DNA from: Streptomyces klenkii
GTDB lineage: Bacteria > Actinomycetota > Actinomycetes > Streptomycetales > Streptomycetaceae
Direction of reading: 5' to 3'
DNA: 64,000 bases
Assembly: GCF_003626645.1 (NCBI RefSeq)
Contig: NZ_RBAM01000005.1
Location: 248,001-312,000 of the forward strand
Shown here: positions 1-8,499 of the stretch, piece by piece
How the letters are laid out: every line of letters starts with the position of its first letter
Numbering within the stretch: position 1 is the first letter of the stretch
Program-made: the position numbers and the translations under genes
The notes under the pieces: generated by a model
What the model was told of the DNA's origin: nothing
Seen by the model: only the letters and a program-made list of their open reading frames with translations
Databases searched by the model: none

Positions 1-2
1 TC

Positions 3-914
3 TTCGCACCCGGGCTGCCGGGCTCGGTGCTGGTGCTGGGCGGCGGCGCCATCGGCGTCGAGTACGCGTCCCTGCACCGCTCCATGGGCGCCGAGGTGAC
101 GCTCGTCGAGGCCGCGGACCGGCTGCTGCCGCTGGAGGACACCGACGTGAGCCGGTATCTGACGCGGGGTCTGAAGAAGCGCGGCATCGACGTGCGGGCG
201 GGGGCGCGGCTGGAGGAGGCCGCCGTCCACGAGGGCGGGGTGCGGGCCACGCTCCGTACCGCCAAGGGCGGCGTGCACACCGTGGAGGCGGAGCGGCTGC
301 TGGTGGCCGTGGGCAGGGCCCCGGTCACCGACGGCCTCGGTCTCGCGGCCGCCGGGCTCGCCCGCGACGCCCGCGGCTTCGTCCCGCCGGCCGACTGGTC
401 GCGCCTGGAGACGGCGGTGCCGGGCATCCACGTGGTCGGCGACCTGCTGCCGCCGCCGTCGCTCGGCCTGGCCCACGCTTCCTTCGCGGAAGGGCTGCTG
501 GTCGCCGAGACCCTCGGCGGGCGGGCGCCGCGGCCGGTCGACTACGCCGCCGTGCCGCGCGTCACCTACTCCAGCCCGCAGACGGCCTCGGTCGGCCTGA
601 CGGAGGCCGGGGCGCGCGAGCGCGGCTTCGACGTCGAGGTCAACTCCATGCCGCTGACGGCCATCGCCAAGGGCATGGTGCACGGACAGGGCGGCGTGGT
701 GAAGGCCGTCGCCGAGAAGGGCGGCGGCCGGCTGCTCGGCGTCCACCTGGTGGGCCCGCACGTCTCGGAGATGATCGCGGAGAGCCAGCTGGCCGTGGGC
801 TGGGACGCGGAGGCCACGGACGTCGCCGAGCACATCCACCCGCACCCGACGCTGTCGGAGGCGGTGGGCGAGGTCATGCTGTCGCTGGCGGGGCGGGGGC
901 TGCACCAGGTGTGA
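3..914 (+). CDS. Dihydrolipoyl dehydrogenase-like flavoprotein, 5' end outside window
   Basis: This is the C-terminal two thirds of an FAD/NAD disulfide oxidoreductase; the frame is open to the window edge, so the true start lies upstream and the GTG at 27 is internal. The NAD-binding Rossmann motif GGGAIGVEYA comes first, then the second FAD contact around VVGDLLPPPS, then the dimerisation domain. The tail HPHPTLSEA carries the His-Pro...Glu catalytic signature of dihydrolipoamide dehydrogenase (reoxidation of lipoamide with NAD+). The redox CxxxxC lies in the missing part, so mercuric or mycothione reductase cannot be fully excluded. No lipoyl-complex genes are adjacent. Confidence 0.85.
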   Translation, partial: FAPGLPGSVLVLGGGAIGVEYASLHRSMGAEVTLVEAADRLLPLEDTDVSRYLTRGLKKRGIDVRAGARLEEAAVHEGGVRATLRTAKGGVHTVEAERLLVAVGRAPVTDGLGLAAAGLARDARGFVPPADWSRLETAVPGIHVVGDLLPPPSLGLAHASFAEGLLVAETLGGRAPRPVDYAAVPRVTYSSPQTASVGLTEAGARERGFDVEVNSMPLTAIAKGMVHGQGGVVKAVAEKGGGRLLGVHLVGPHVSEMIAESQLAVGWDAEATDVAEHIHPHPTLSEAVGEVMLSLAGRGLHQV

Positions 915-998
915 CCCGCGCCGCCCGGTGGGGCGGGCCGGGCGGCCCTGATATCCCGTCAGCCAGGAGCGCATCGGCCTGCTTCCGCCGCGGCAGGG

Positions 999-1032
999 CT
1001 GACCGGTTATGCCCCGGGCGGACTGACCGGTT
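999..1032. promoter_or_regulatory. 10-bp direct repeat upstream of treZ
   Basis: CTGACCGGTT occurs at 999-1008 and 1023-1032, 24 bp apart, in the 191-bp gap between the dehydrogenase-like gene and treZ. The spacing of about two helical turns would suit a regulator binding one face of DNA. This is sequence observation only. Confidence 0.3.
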
Positions 1033-1105
1033 CCGCGCCCCGGAAGGGGTGGCCGCAGGGCACCATGGGCAGCACTGCGGTCACCACGGCCGGAAGGAGC
1101 CGCCA

Positions 1106-2866
1106 GTGCTGTTCGAGGTGTGGGCGCCGCGGGCCGGGCAGGTGACGCTGCACGCCGGCGGCGGGGCGTACGCGATGGAGCCGGATCCGGCGCGGGCCGG
1201 CTGGTGGCGGCGGGAGGCGCCGGGCGGGGACGGCACCCGCTACGGCTTCGCCCTCGACGGCGGCCCCGTACGGCCCGATCCGCGCTCGCGCCGCCAGCCG
1301 GACGGGCCCGACGGGCTGAGCGCGGTCACCGATCCGGGGAGCTTCGCGTGGCGGCACGCGTGGGCGAGCCGGGGGCTGCCCGGGGCCGTCCTCTACGAGC
1401 TGCACGTGGGCACGTTCACCCGCGAGGGCACCTTCGACGCCGCGGCCGCGCGCCTGCCGCACCTGGCGGAACTGGGCGTCACCCACGTGGAGCTGATGCC
1501 CGTGTGCCCGTTCCCGGGCACGCACGGCTGGGGGTACGAGGGCGTGTCGCTGTGGGCCGTGCACGAGCCCTACGGCGGGCCCGCGGGCCTCGCCCGCTTC
1601 GTGGACGCGGCCCACGCGCTCGGGCTCGGCGTCGTCCTGGACGTGGTGCACAACCACCTCGGCCCCTCCGGCAACCACCTGCCCGCCTTCGGGCCGTACT
1701 TCACCGACACCCACCACACACCGTGGGGCGCGGCCGTCAACCTCGACGCCCCCGGATCGGACGAGGTGCGCGCGTATCTGACGGGCAGTGCGCTGGCCTG
1801 GCTGCGCGACTACCGGCTGGACGGGCTACGGCTGGACGCCGTGCACGCGCTCGCCGACAACCGGCCCAAGCACTTCCTCGCCGAGCTCTCCGGCGCCGTG
1901 GACGCCCTGGCCGCCCGGCTGGGCAGGCCGCTGTTCCTCGTCGCCGAGTCCGACCGGAACGACCCGGCCACGGTGACGCCGCGCCGGGCCGGCGGCCTGG
2001 GCCTGCACGGCCAGTGGAACGACGACTTCCATCACGCCCTGCACACCGTCCTGACCGGCGAGTCCCAGGGCTACTACGCCGACTTCGCCGCCGACCCGGC
2101 CGCGGCGCTCGCCAAAACGCTGCGGGGCGGCTTCTTCCACGACGGCACGCACTCCTCGTTCCGCGGCCGCCCGTGGGGCCGCCCCCTCGACCCGGCGGCC
2201 ACCGACGCGCACCGCCTCGTCGGCTACGCCCAGAACCACGACCAGATCGGCAACCGCGCCCAGGGCGACCGGCTCGCGGCCCGCCTCTCCCCCGGCCTGC
2301 TCGCCTGCGCCGCCGCGCTCGTCCTGGGCGGGCCGTTCACGCCCATGCTGTTCATGGGCGAGGAGTGGGGCGCCCGCACCCCCTGGCAGTTCTTCACCGA
2401 CCACACGGATCCGCGGCTGGCCGAGGCGGTCCGCACGGGCCGCCGGCGCGAGTTCGCCGAGCACGGCTGGTCCGCGGAGGACATCCCCGACCCGCAGGAC
2501 CCGGCCACCCGGGACCGCTCCTGCCTGGACTGGACCGAGCCCCGGCGCGAACCGCACCGCGCCCTGCTGGACTGGCACCGCCGCCTGATCGCCCTCCGCC
2601 GCGCCGAACCGGACCCGGGCCCGCTCTCCGCCACGTCCGTCGCGGTGGGCCCCGGCGGCACGGCGGTCCTGCGCCGCGGCACCCTGTGCACGGCCGTCAA
2701 CCCGACGTCCGCCCCGGCCGCCCTTCCCCTGGCCGCCTCCCGGCCGGCCGGGATCCTGGCGGCCTGGCACCCCGTACACCTCCCGGGCCCGGACGGCCTC
2801 CTCCACCTGCCGCCCGCGTCGGCGGCGGTGCTGCGTTGCGACGGACCGGCCCCGGAGGGACGCTGA
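1106..2866 (+). CDS. treZ: Malto-oligosyltrehalose trehalohydrolase TreZ
   Basis: Predicted 586-residue GH13 enzyme that hydrolyses maltooligosyl-trehalose to release trehalose, the second step of the TreY/TreZ route from glycogen. An N-terminal CBM48/E-set domain (FEVWAPRAGQVTL) is followed by a TIM barrel with DVVHNH, GLRLDAVHAL (nucleophile Asp about residue 244), LVAESD (acid/base Glu about 281) and the NHDQIGNRAQGDR motif typical of TreZ rather than branching enzyme. The GTG at 1106 is chosen because GAAGGAG lies just upstream and the domain begins there; the frame is open further upstream. No treY or glgX is adjacent, which is unusual since they are often clustered. Confidence 0.92.
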   Translation: MLFEVWAPRAGQVTLHAGGGAYAMEPDPARAGWWRREAPGGDGTRYGFALDGGPVRPDPRSRRQPDGPDGLSAVTDPGSFAWRHAWASRGLPGAVLYELHVGTFTREGTFDAAAARLPHLAELGVTHVELMPVCPFPGTHGWGYEGVSLWAVHEPYGGPAGLARFVDAAHALGLGVVLDVVHNHLGPSGNHLPAFGPYFTDTHHTPWGAAVNLDAPGSDEVRAYLTGSALAWLRDYRLDGLRLDAVHALADNRPKHFLAELSGAVDALAARLGRPLFLVAESDRNDPATVTPRRAGGLGLHGQWNDDFHHALHTVLTGESQGYYADFAADPAAALAKTLRGGFFHDGTHSSFRGRPWGRPLDPAATDAHRLVGYAQNHDQIGNRAQGDRLAARLSPGLLACAAALVLGGPFTPMLFMGEEWGARTPWQFFTDHTDPRLAEAVRTGRRREFAEHGWSAEDIPDPQDPATRDRSCLDWTEPRREPHRALLDWHRRLIALRRAEPDPGPLSATSVAVGPGGTAVLRRGTLCTAVNPTSAPAALPLAASRPAGILAAWHPVHLPGPDGLLHLPPASAAVLRCDGPAPEGR

Positions 2867-2945
2867 GAGCGGGCGCATCCGCGCCTCAGTGAGCGCGGAG
2901 CCGGAGCGCCGGGCGCGGTACGTCGCCCCGAGGGGACGAACCACC

Positions 2946-3236
2946 ATGCGCACCTTGCTCAGGGCCCGGATGGACACCCGCACGTCCAACGAAGCGGTCA
3001 AGGACGGCACCATGGCGAAGATGATCGAGGAGGTCGTCCAGCAGCTCGAACCGGAGGCCGCCTACTTCACCGCGCTGGACGGCGGGCGCTCCTGCCTCAT
3101 CGTCTTCGACATGAAGGACCCCTCACAGATGCCCGGCATCTGCGAGAAGTTCTTCCTGACGGCGGAGGCCGAGGTCGAACTGCACCCGGTCATGAACCTG
3201 GACGACCTGAAGAAGGGCCTCGCGGCGCTCAGCTGA
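2946..3236 (+). CDS. Small conserved protein of unknown function
   Basis: A 96-residue protein beginning MRTLLRARMDTRTSNEAV. It has no signal peptide and an alternating alpha/beta pattern ending in a helix (DDLKKGLAAL), which would suit a ferredoxin-like or dimeric alpha/beta-barrel fold. I recall similar short proteins in many streptomycetes but know no function. The ATG at 2946 is preferred because the conserved-looking part starts there; the frame opens at 2889. It converges on msrB and shares a hairpin with it. Confidence 0.75.
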   Translation: MRTLLRARMDTRTSNEAVKDGTMAKMIEEVVQQLEPEAAYFTALDGGRSCLIVFDMKDPSQMPGICEKFFLTAEAEVELHPVMNLDDLKKGLAALS

Positions 3237-3262
3237 GCGCCTCCCTCCGGGCAGCGCTCAGC
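3232..3262. terminator. Bidirectional terminator between convergent genes
   Basis: GCTGAGCGC (3232-3240) pairs with GCGCTCAGC (3254-3262), a 9-bp stem with a 13-nt loop. It overlaps the stop codons of the convergent small protein gene and msrB. There is no U-tract, as usual in high-GC actinomycetes. Confidence 0.5.
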
Positions 3263-3674
3263 CCTCCGCGGACTCCGCCGACTCCAGGCGCAGGGCGATG
3301 GAGTTGATGCAGTACCGCTGGTCCGTGGGGGTGGGGTAGCCCTCGCCCTCGAAGACGTGGCCCAGGTGGGAGCCGCAGCGGGCGCAGCGGACCTCGGTGC
3401 GGACCATGCCGTGGGAGCGGTCGTCGATCAGCTCGACGGCCGCGGAGTCCTTCGGGTCGTAGAAGCTCGGCCAGCCGCAGTGGCTCTCGAACTTCTCCGT
3501 GGAGCGGAAGAGCTCCGCGCCGCAGGCGCGGCAGGAGTAGACGCCCGCGGTCTTGGTGTCGGTGTACTCACCCCGGAAGGCGGGCTCGGTGCCGGCCTTG
3601 CGGAGCACCTGGTACTCCGCGGGGGAGAGCTCCGTGCGCCACTGCTCGTCCGACTTCTCGACCTCGTACGCCAT
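3258..3674 (-). CDS. msrB: Peptide-methionine (R)-S-oxide reductase MsrB
   Basis: A 138-residue cytoplasmic repair enzyme that reduces the R-epimer of methionine sulfoxide in proteins. Two zinc-binding pairs are visible (CRACG and CARCGSHLGHVF), followed by the catalytic Cys in RYCINSIAL, and the length matches single-domain MsrB. The frame begins MAYEVEKSDEQWR and the start codon is clear. It lies 33 bp downstream of murC on the same strand, so the two may be co-transcribed. Confidence 0.96.
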   Translation of the reverse strand: MAYEVEKSDEQWRTELSPAEYQVLRKAGTEPAFRGEYTDTKTAGVYSCRACGAELFRSTEKFESHCGWPSFYDPKDSAAVELIDDRSHGMVRTEVRCARCGSHLGHVFEGEGYPTPTDQRYCINSIALRLESAESAEG

Positions 3675-3707
3675 GTCGCTCGCCTTTCGGGGTTACGGCT
3701 TTCCGGT

Positions 3708-5111
3708 TCAGCTCTCCAGGCGGGCCAGGATCTTCGGACCGAGGTCCGTGACGTCTCCCGCCCCCATGGTCAGAACCAGATCGCCGGGGCGGGCCATTCC
3801 CGCGACGACGTCCGGGATGGCGGCCATGTCGTGCTCGGCGCGCACGTCGGCGCCCGCGGCGACCGCGGCGTCGATGATCAGGGCGCTGGTGACGCCGGGG
3901 ACCGGGTCCTCGCGGGCCGGGTAGATGTCCAGGACCACGGAGCCGTCGGCGAGCGCCAGGGCCCGGCCCATCTCGGTGCCGAGCTCCTGGGTGCGGGAGA
4001 ACAGGTGCGGCTGGAAGACGACCAGGACGCGGGAGCCGGCGGCGGCGCCGCGGATGGCCTCCAGGTCGGCGGTCATCTCGGTGGGGTGGTGGGCGTACGA
4101 GTCGATGACCTGCACGCCGGCCGCCTCGCCCTTGAGCTGGAGGCGGCGCTTGACGCCGGTGTACTTGCCGATCGCCGAGGCCAGGTTGTGCGCGGGGATG
4201 CCCAGGGCGATGCCCGCGGCGAGGGCGGCAACGGCGTTGTGCGCGTAGTGGCGGCCGGGGACGGAGACCGTGAAGGTCAGCATCTTGCCGTTCAGGAGGA
4301 CGGTGACCTCGCTGGTCAGGCCGCGCGGGGTGACCTTCAGGACGCGCACGTCGGCGTCCTCGGCCTCGCCGTAGGTGACGACCTCGATGTCGTGGCGGGC
4401 TGCGTTTTCGGCGATTCGCTCGGTGAGCTCGCGGGCGCCCGCCTGGTCCGCGGCGACGACGAGCGTGCCGCCCGGGCGGATCCGGCCCACGAACGTCTCG
4501 AACGACTCGTAGATCTCGTCCATCGACGCGTAGTTCGCGTGGTGGTCGAGCTCCACGTTGAGGATGATCGCGACCTCGGGCGCGTACTTGTGGAAACTGC
4601 GGTCACTCTCGTCCGCCTCGGCCACGAAGATCTCGCCGGCACCGTGCCGGGCGTTGGAGCCCGGGGCGTCCAGGTCGCCGCCGATGGCGTACGACGGGTC
4701 GAGGCCCAGCGCGTCCAGGGCGACCGCGAGCATCGACGTCGTGGTCGTCTTGCCATGGGTGCCGGCGACCGCGATCGGGCGCAGGCCGTCCATCAGGCGG
4801 GCGAGGGCGTCCGAGCGGTGCACGACGGGGATGCCGCGCTCGGCGGCCGCGGCCAGCTCGGGGTTGTCCTCGCGGATGGCGCTGGAGACAACGACGCAGG
4901 TGGCGTCCTCGGCCAGGTGCCCGGCGGCGTGCCCGATGTGCACCGTCGCGCCCAGGGCGCGCAGCGCCTCGGCGGTCGCGGACTCCTTCGCGTCGCTGCC
5001 CGCGACCTGCGCGCCGCGCTGGGCGAGGATCTTCGCGATGCCCGACATGCCGGCGCCGCCGATGCCGATGAAGTGCGGTCGGTCCATCGTCGTGGGGACG
5101 GCCGGTGCCAT
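3708..5111 (-). CDS. murC: UDP-N-acetylmuramate--L-alanine ligase MurC
   Basis: A 467-residue ATP-dependent Mur ligase that adds L-Ala to UDP-MurNAc in peptidoglycan precursor synthesis. The N-terminal Rossmann motif HFIGIGGAGMSGIAK, the ATP loop AGTHGKTTT, the central DESDRSF segment and the C-terminal YAHHPTE are in order. I place the start at the ATG at 5111 (MAPAVPTTMDRPHF) because AGGGAG precedes it and the longer reading frame upstream lacks family similarity. It is transcribed toward msrB and away from the rest of the dcw cluster, the usual location in Streptomyces (from memory). Confidence 0.96.
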   Translation of the reverse strand: MAPAVPTTMDRPHFIGIGGAGMSGIAKILAQRGAQVAGSDAKESATAEALRALGATVHIGHAAGHLAEDATCVVVSSAIREDNPELAAAAERGIPVVHRSDALARLMDGLRPIAVAGTHGKTTTTSMLAVALDALGLDPSYAIGGDLDAPGSNARHGAGEIFVAEADESDRSFHKYAPEVAIILNVELDHHANYASMDEIYESFETFVGRIRPGGTLVVAADQAGARELTERIAENAARHDIEVVTYGEAEDADVRVLKVTPRGLTSEVTVLLNGKMLTFTVSVPGRHYAHNAVAALAAGIALGIPAHNLASAIGKYTGVKRRLQLKGEAAGVQVIDSYAHHPTEMTADLEAIRGAAAGSRVLVVFQPHLFSRTQELGTEMGRALALADGSVVLDIYPAREDPVPGVTSALIIDAAVAAGADVRAEHDMAAIPDVVAGMARPGDLVLTMGAGDVTDLGPKILARLES

Positions 5112-5191
5112 GTGCGGTGCTCCCTGTCGCAGCTTGCTGGGTGTCAGGGACCGATTCTTGCACCCCTCGGTGACACTCCCGCCCTCCCCCG

Positions 5192-5878
5192 TCACACCGC
5201 CCTGATCAGCCCCGCCGCCAGGCCCGCCGCGATCGCCGCCGTGCGGCTGTCCACGCCCAGCTTTCCGTAGATGTGGACGAGGTGGGTCTTGACCGTCGCC
5301 TCACTGATGAAGAGGCGGCGGGAGATCTGCTTGTTGGCCAGGCCCTCGGCCACCAGACCGAGGATCTCGGTCTCGCGCTGGGTGAGGGCGGGCCTGCCCC
5401 CGGCGCGTACGCGGCCGAGCAGCCGGGCGGCGACGGGCGGGGCGAGGACGGTCTCGCCGCGGGCGGCGGCGTGGACGGCGGCGGCGACCTCTTCGGGCGG
5501 GGCGTCCTTGAGGAGGTAGCCGGTGGCCCCGGCCTCGACGGCGGCGAGGATGTCGGCGTCGGTGCTGTAGGTGGTGAGGATGAGGACGGCGGGCGGGGAG
5601 GGCAGCGCGGTGATGCGGCGGGTGGCCTCGACGCCGTGCATGCCGTCGCCCATCTGGAGGTCCATGAGGACGACGTCGGGGCGGGTGCCGGCGTCGAGGA
5701 GCCGCAGGGCCGCGGCGCCGTCGGCGGCTTCGCCGGCGGCCTCCACGTCGGGGAGGTCGTCGACCATGGCGCGCAGGCCGCGGCGGACGACGGGGTGGTC
5801 GTCGACGATCAGCACGCGGATGTGCTCCGCACGGGATGCGTCCGGCGTACTACCGGTTCCACCGGTACGCCCGCTCAT
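5192..5878 (-). CDS. NarL/FixJ-family response regulator
   Basis: A 228-residue two-component regulator. The receiver domain starts at about residue 20 (RVLIVDDHPVVRRG) with phospho-acceptor Asp in DVVLMDLQM and the conserved Lys in YLLKDAPPEE. A LuxR-type HTH follows (LTQRETEILGLVAEGLANKQI, then TVKTHLVHIYGKLG). The start codon ATG at 5878 overlaps the stop codon of the upstream sensor kinase gene by 4 bases, so the pair is translationally coupled. The pair lies divergent from an ABC transporter that it may control. Confidence 0.93.
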   Translation of the reverse strand: MSGRTGGTGSTPDASRAEHIRVLIVDDHPVVRRGLRAMVDDLPDVEAAGEAADGAAALRLLDAGTRPDVVLMDLQMGDGMHGVEATRRITALPSPPAVLILTTYSTDADILAAVEAGATGYLLKDAPPEEVAAAVHAAARGETVLAPPVAARLLGRVRAGGRPALTQRETEILGLVAEGLANKQISRRLFISEATVKTHLVHIYGKLGVDSRTAAIAAGLAAGLIRAV

Positions 5879-7239
5879 GCCGCGGCCCCCTTCGGGGTGG
5901 TGGCGGCCGGTTCGGCACCGCCGGACTCCGCCGTTGTGGCTGCGCTCCGCCGCGGCGGGGAGGAAGCAGCGGGCTCTCTCCCGGAGAGGATGCCCCCGCT
6001 TCGTGCTTCCTCGGGGCAGGCCCCCGGGTCCGCCGGCGTTTCCCGGGGCAAGGCCGCCGGCCCGCCCGGGCGGGCGCCGGCCCCCGGATCCACCGGAACC
6101 GTCGCCGCGATCGCCGTGCCCTCGCCCGGGGCCGACTCCACGGTGAGGGTGCCGCCGAGGGCGGCGATGCGTTCGCGCATGCCGTGCAGGCCGAAGGTGC
6201 GGCGGCCGTCGGCGGGGCCGTCGCCGGGGGTGAAGCCGGCGCCGTCGTCGTAGACGTCGAGGGTGACCTGCCCGTCGAGGAAGGCGAGGGTGACGGCGGT
6301 GCGGTCGGCGTGCGCGTGGCGGGCGACGTTGGCGAGGGCCTCCTGCGTGAGGCGCAGCAGGGCGACCTCGGTCTCCATGGGGAGGGCGCACGGGTCGCCG
6401 TCGAGGCGGAAGACGGCCCCGGGGACGGTGCGCGCGGTGACGCGGCGCAGCGCCTCGGGCAGGGGCGCGTCCTCCAGGGCGGGCGGGGTGAGGGCCTGGA
6501 CGAAGCGGCGGGCCTCGGCGAGGTTGTCGGAGGCGGTCAGCCCGATCTCGCGGACGTGCTCGCGGGCGGTGACGGGGGCGGCGGTCTCGGCGGCGCGGGC
6601 GAGCAGGACGATGCTGGACAGGCCCTGGGCGAGGGTGTCGTGGATCTCGCGTGCGAGCCGCTGGCGCTCGGCGAGCCGGCCGGCCTCGCGCTGGGCGGCG
6701 GCGAGCTCGTCGCGGGTGCGCAGCAGGTCGTCGATGAGCTGCTGGCGCTTGCGGCTCTCCCGGTAGAGCGCGGCGTATCCGTAGCCGGTGAGGATGGCGA
6801 CGGCGGCGCCGGCGGCGGGGCCGATCACCTTGGCGGCGGTGAGCCCGCCGGGCGCGCCGGCCTGGGCGGCCACGACGGCGGCGGTGGCCGCGGCGATGGC
6901 GGGGTGCGCCCAGCGGACGGGCAGGGCGCCCTGGAAGAGGAAGAACAGCGGGAAGGCGACGTAGCTGAAGCCGTGGTCCATGGCGAGCAGCAGCAGCCAC
7001 AGGGCGGTGACGGTGGTGAGCCAGAGCCCGGGGCGGGCAGTGGGCCGGACGACGCCGAGGCCGTAGACGGCGGCGAGCACGGCGACGGGGAACAGGACCA
7101 CCGAGGAGGGCCCGGTCCCGGCGACGGCGGGTGCGGCGGCGACGGCGAGGAGCACGTAGAAGGAGCCGTGCAGCGCGAGGCGGACCAGGCGCAGGGAGGG
7201 CATGTCGGCGCCGGGCGGGGAAAGGGGCGTTCGGCTCAC
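5875..7239 (-). CDS. Sensor histidine kinase (HisKA_3 type)
   Basis: A 454-residue membrane kinase partner of the adjacent response regulator. The N-terminal ~140 residues form several hydrophobic segments. The dimerisation/H-box is LAREIHDTLAQGLSSIVL, and the HATPase_c domain shows NVARHAHADRTAV, DDGAGFTPG and GLHGMRERIAALGG. After the end of the ATPase domain (GEGTAIAATVPV) there is an extra tail of about 80 low-complexity residues rich in Ala, Pro, Gly and Ser. Its DNA (5900-5965) resembles the dispersed inverted-repeat family described below, so the 3' end may have been extended by a repeat insertion. Confidence 0.92.
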   Translation of the reverse strand: MSRTPLSPPGADMPSLRLVRLALHGSFYVLLAVAAAPAVAGTGPSSVVLFPVAVLAAVYGLGVVRPTARPGLWLTTVTALWLLLLAMDHGFSYVAFPLFFLFQGALPVRWAHPAIAAATAAVVAAQAGAPGGLTAAKVIGPAAGAAVAILTGYGYAALYRESRKRQQLIDDLLRTRDELAAAQREAGRLAERQRLAREIHDTLAQGLSSIVLLARAAETAAPVTAREHVREIGLTASDNLAEARRFVQALTPPALEDAPLPEALRRVTARTVPGAVFRLDGDPCALPMETEVALLRLTQEALANVARHAHADRTAVTLAFLDGQVTLDVYDDGAGFTPGDGPADGRRTFGLHGMRERIAALGGTLTVESAPGEGTAIAATVPVDPGAGARPGGPAALPRETPADPGACPEEARSGGILSGREPAASSPPRRSAATTAESGGAEPAATTPKGAAA

Positions 7240-7434
7240 CCCATCGAGCGTACGGGCCCGTGCCGGAGGCCCGCCCGCTTCCGCCCGCTCCCGCCCTCAA
7301 CCGTTCGATTGATTTTCGGGTGCACCGTACGGACGGGCCGCGGACCAGTCCTTGCCCTGATGGCGGTGGGGCGTCCGCGCGGGAGTGTGGAGGGGTCCTG
7401 TTCAGAACCTGGCGCCGCCGGAGGTAGAGGGTCC

Positions 7435-8499
7435 TTGTTCGTCGCGCTCCGTGACATCCGTTTCGCCCGGGGGCGGTTCGCCCTGATGGGTGCGGTGGTC
7501 ACGCTCATCACGACCCTCGTGGTCTTTCTCTACGGCCTGACCGACGGCCTGGCCCGGGAGGCGTCGTCGGCCGTGGCGGGCCTGCCGGCCGGCCGGATCG
7601 TCTTCGGCGCGCCCGCCGGGGCGGGGCCGGAGGTGTCGTTCTCGAACAGCTCGGTGGACGCCGGGCAGCAGCGGGCCTGGCGCGAGGCGCCGGGCGTACG
7701 GTCCGCCGAGCCGTTCGGCGTGGCGATGACGCGGCTGACGGCGGGCGGCAGGGCGTCGTCGGTGAGCGTGTTCGGAACGCCGGACCGGCTGCGGCCCGCC
7801 CTGGTCTCGGGCCGGGCGCCGGACGGCCGCGAGACGGCCGTGAGCGAGCGCGTCGCGCGCGAGGCCGGGCTGCGCCCCGGCGACCGCGTCACCCTCGGCA
7901 CCGAGGAGCTGACCGTCTCGGGCATCACCGAGGACCGCAGCCACGGCCACGCCCCGGCCGTGTGGACGACGCTCGCGGCATGGCAGCGGGTGAGCCACCA
8001 GGAGCAGCCGACCGCGCTCGCCGTCGACGGCGGCGGGCGCCCTGCCGGGGACGCCGCGCGGTCCACGAAGGCGGTCTCCGTCGGCGAGGCCCTGGACGGG
8101 ATCGACGGCTACGCCGCCGAGCACGGCACCCTGCGGATGATCCAGGGCTTCCTGTTCGTGGTGAGCGCCCTCGTCGTGGGCGCCTTCTTCACGGTGTGGA
8201 CCGTGCAGCGCAGGCCCGACGTCGCCGTGCTCAAGGCGGTGGGCGCGAGCAGCGCCTATCTCGTACGGGACGCGCTCGGGCAGGCCGCGGTCGTCCTGGC
8301 CGCCGGGTCCGCGCTCGGCGCCGTGGCGGGCGCGGCCGGCGGGGCGCTCGCGTCGGCGTCGGTGCCGTTCGAGCTGGGCGCGGCGACCGTGGCCGTGCCC
8401 GTGGCGGCCATGGTGCTGCTGGGCCTGGCCGGCTCCGCCCTCGCCGTACGCCGCATCACGTCCGTCGACCCGCTGACCGCCCTGGGAGCCTCCCGGTGA
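7435..8499 (+). CDS. FtsX-like ABC transporter permease
   Basis: A 354-residue membrane protein of the MacB/DevC permease type. One N-terminal transmembrane segment (VTLITTLVVFLYGL) is followed by a ~200-residue extracytoplasmic domain, then three more segments (FVVSALVVGAFFTVW, AAVVLAAGSALGAVAG, VAAMVLLGLAGSALAV) ending with the family tail ITSVDPLTALGAS. The TTG at 7435 is chosen because GGAGGTAGAGGG sits 5-15 bases upstream and the first transmembrane segment follows directly; the frame is open far upstream but that part is antisense to the kinase gene. It overlaps the ATPase gene by 4 bases. Substrate unknown. Confidence 0.9.
   Translation: MFVALRDIRFARGRFALMGAVVTLITTLVVFLYGLTDGLAREASSAVAGLPAGRIVFGAPAGAGPEVSFSNSSVDAGQQRAWREAPGVRSAEPFGVAMTRLTAGGRASSVSVFGTPDRLRPALVSGRAPDGRETAVSERVAREAGLRPGDRVTLGTEELTVSGITEDRSHGHAPAVWTTLAAWQRVSHQEQPTALAVDGGGRPAGDAARSTKAVSVGEALDGIDGYAAEHGTLRMIQGFLFVVSALVVGAFFTVWTVQRRPDVAVLKAVGASSAYLVRDALGQAAVVLAAGSALGAVAGAAGGALASASVPFELGAATVAVPVAAMVLLGLAGSALAVRRITSVDPLTALGASR

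Noticed and set aside
911..1105. N-terminal extension of treZ in frame back to 911
   Set aside because: It overlaps the stop of the preceding gene, has no GH13/CBM48 similarity, and a better ribosome site exists before 1106.
1120..2892. Second long plus-strand frame overlapping treZ
   Set aside because: Arg/Pro/Gly-rich translation with no domain; a frame shadow of treZ, which has all catalytic motifs.
5836..7434. Long open plus-strand frame running into the FtsX-like permease gene
   Set aside because: It is antisense to the sensor kinase gene and has the composition of a high-GC shadow frame. A good ribosome site and the first membrane helix place the start at 7435.
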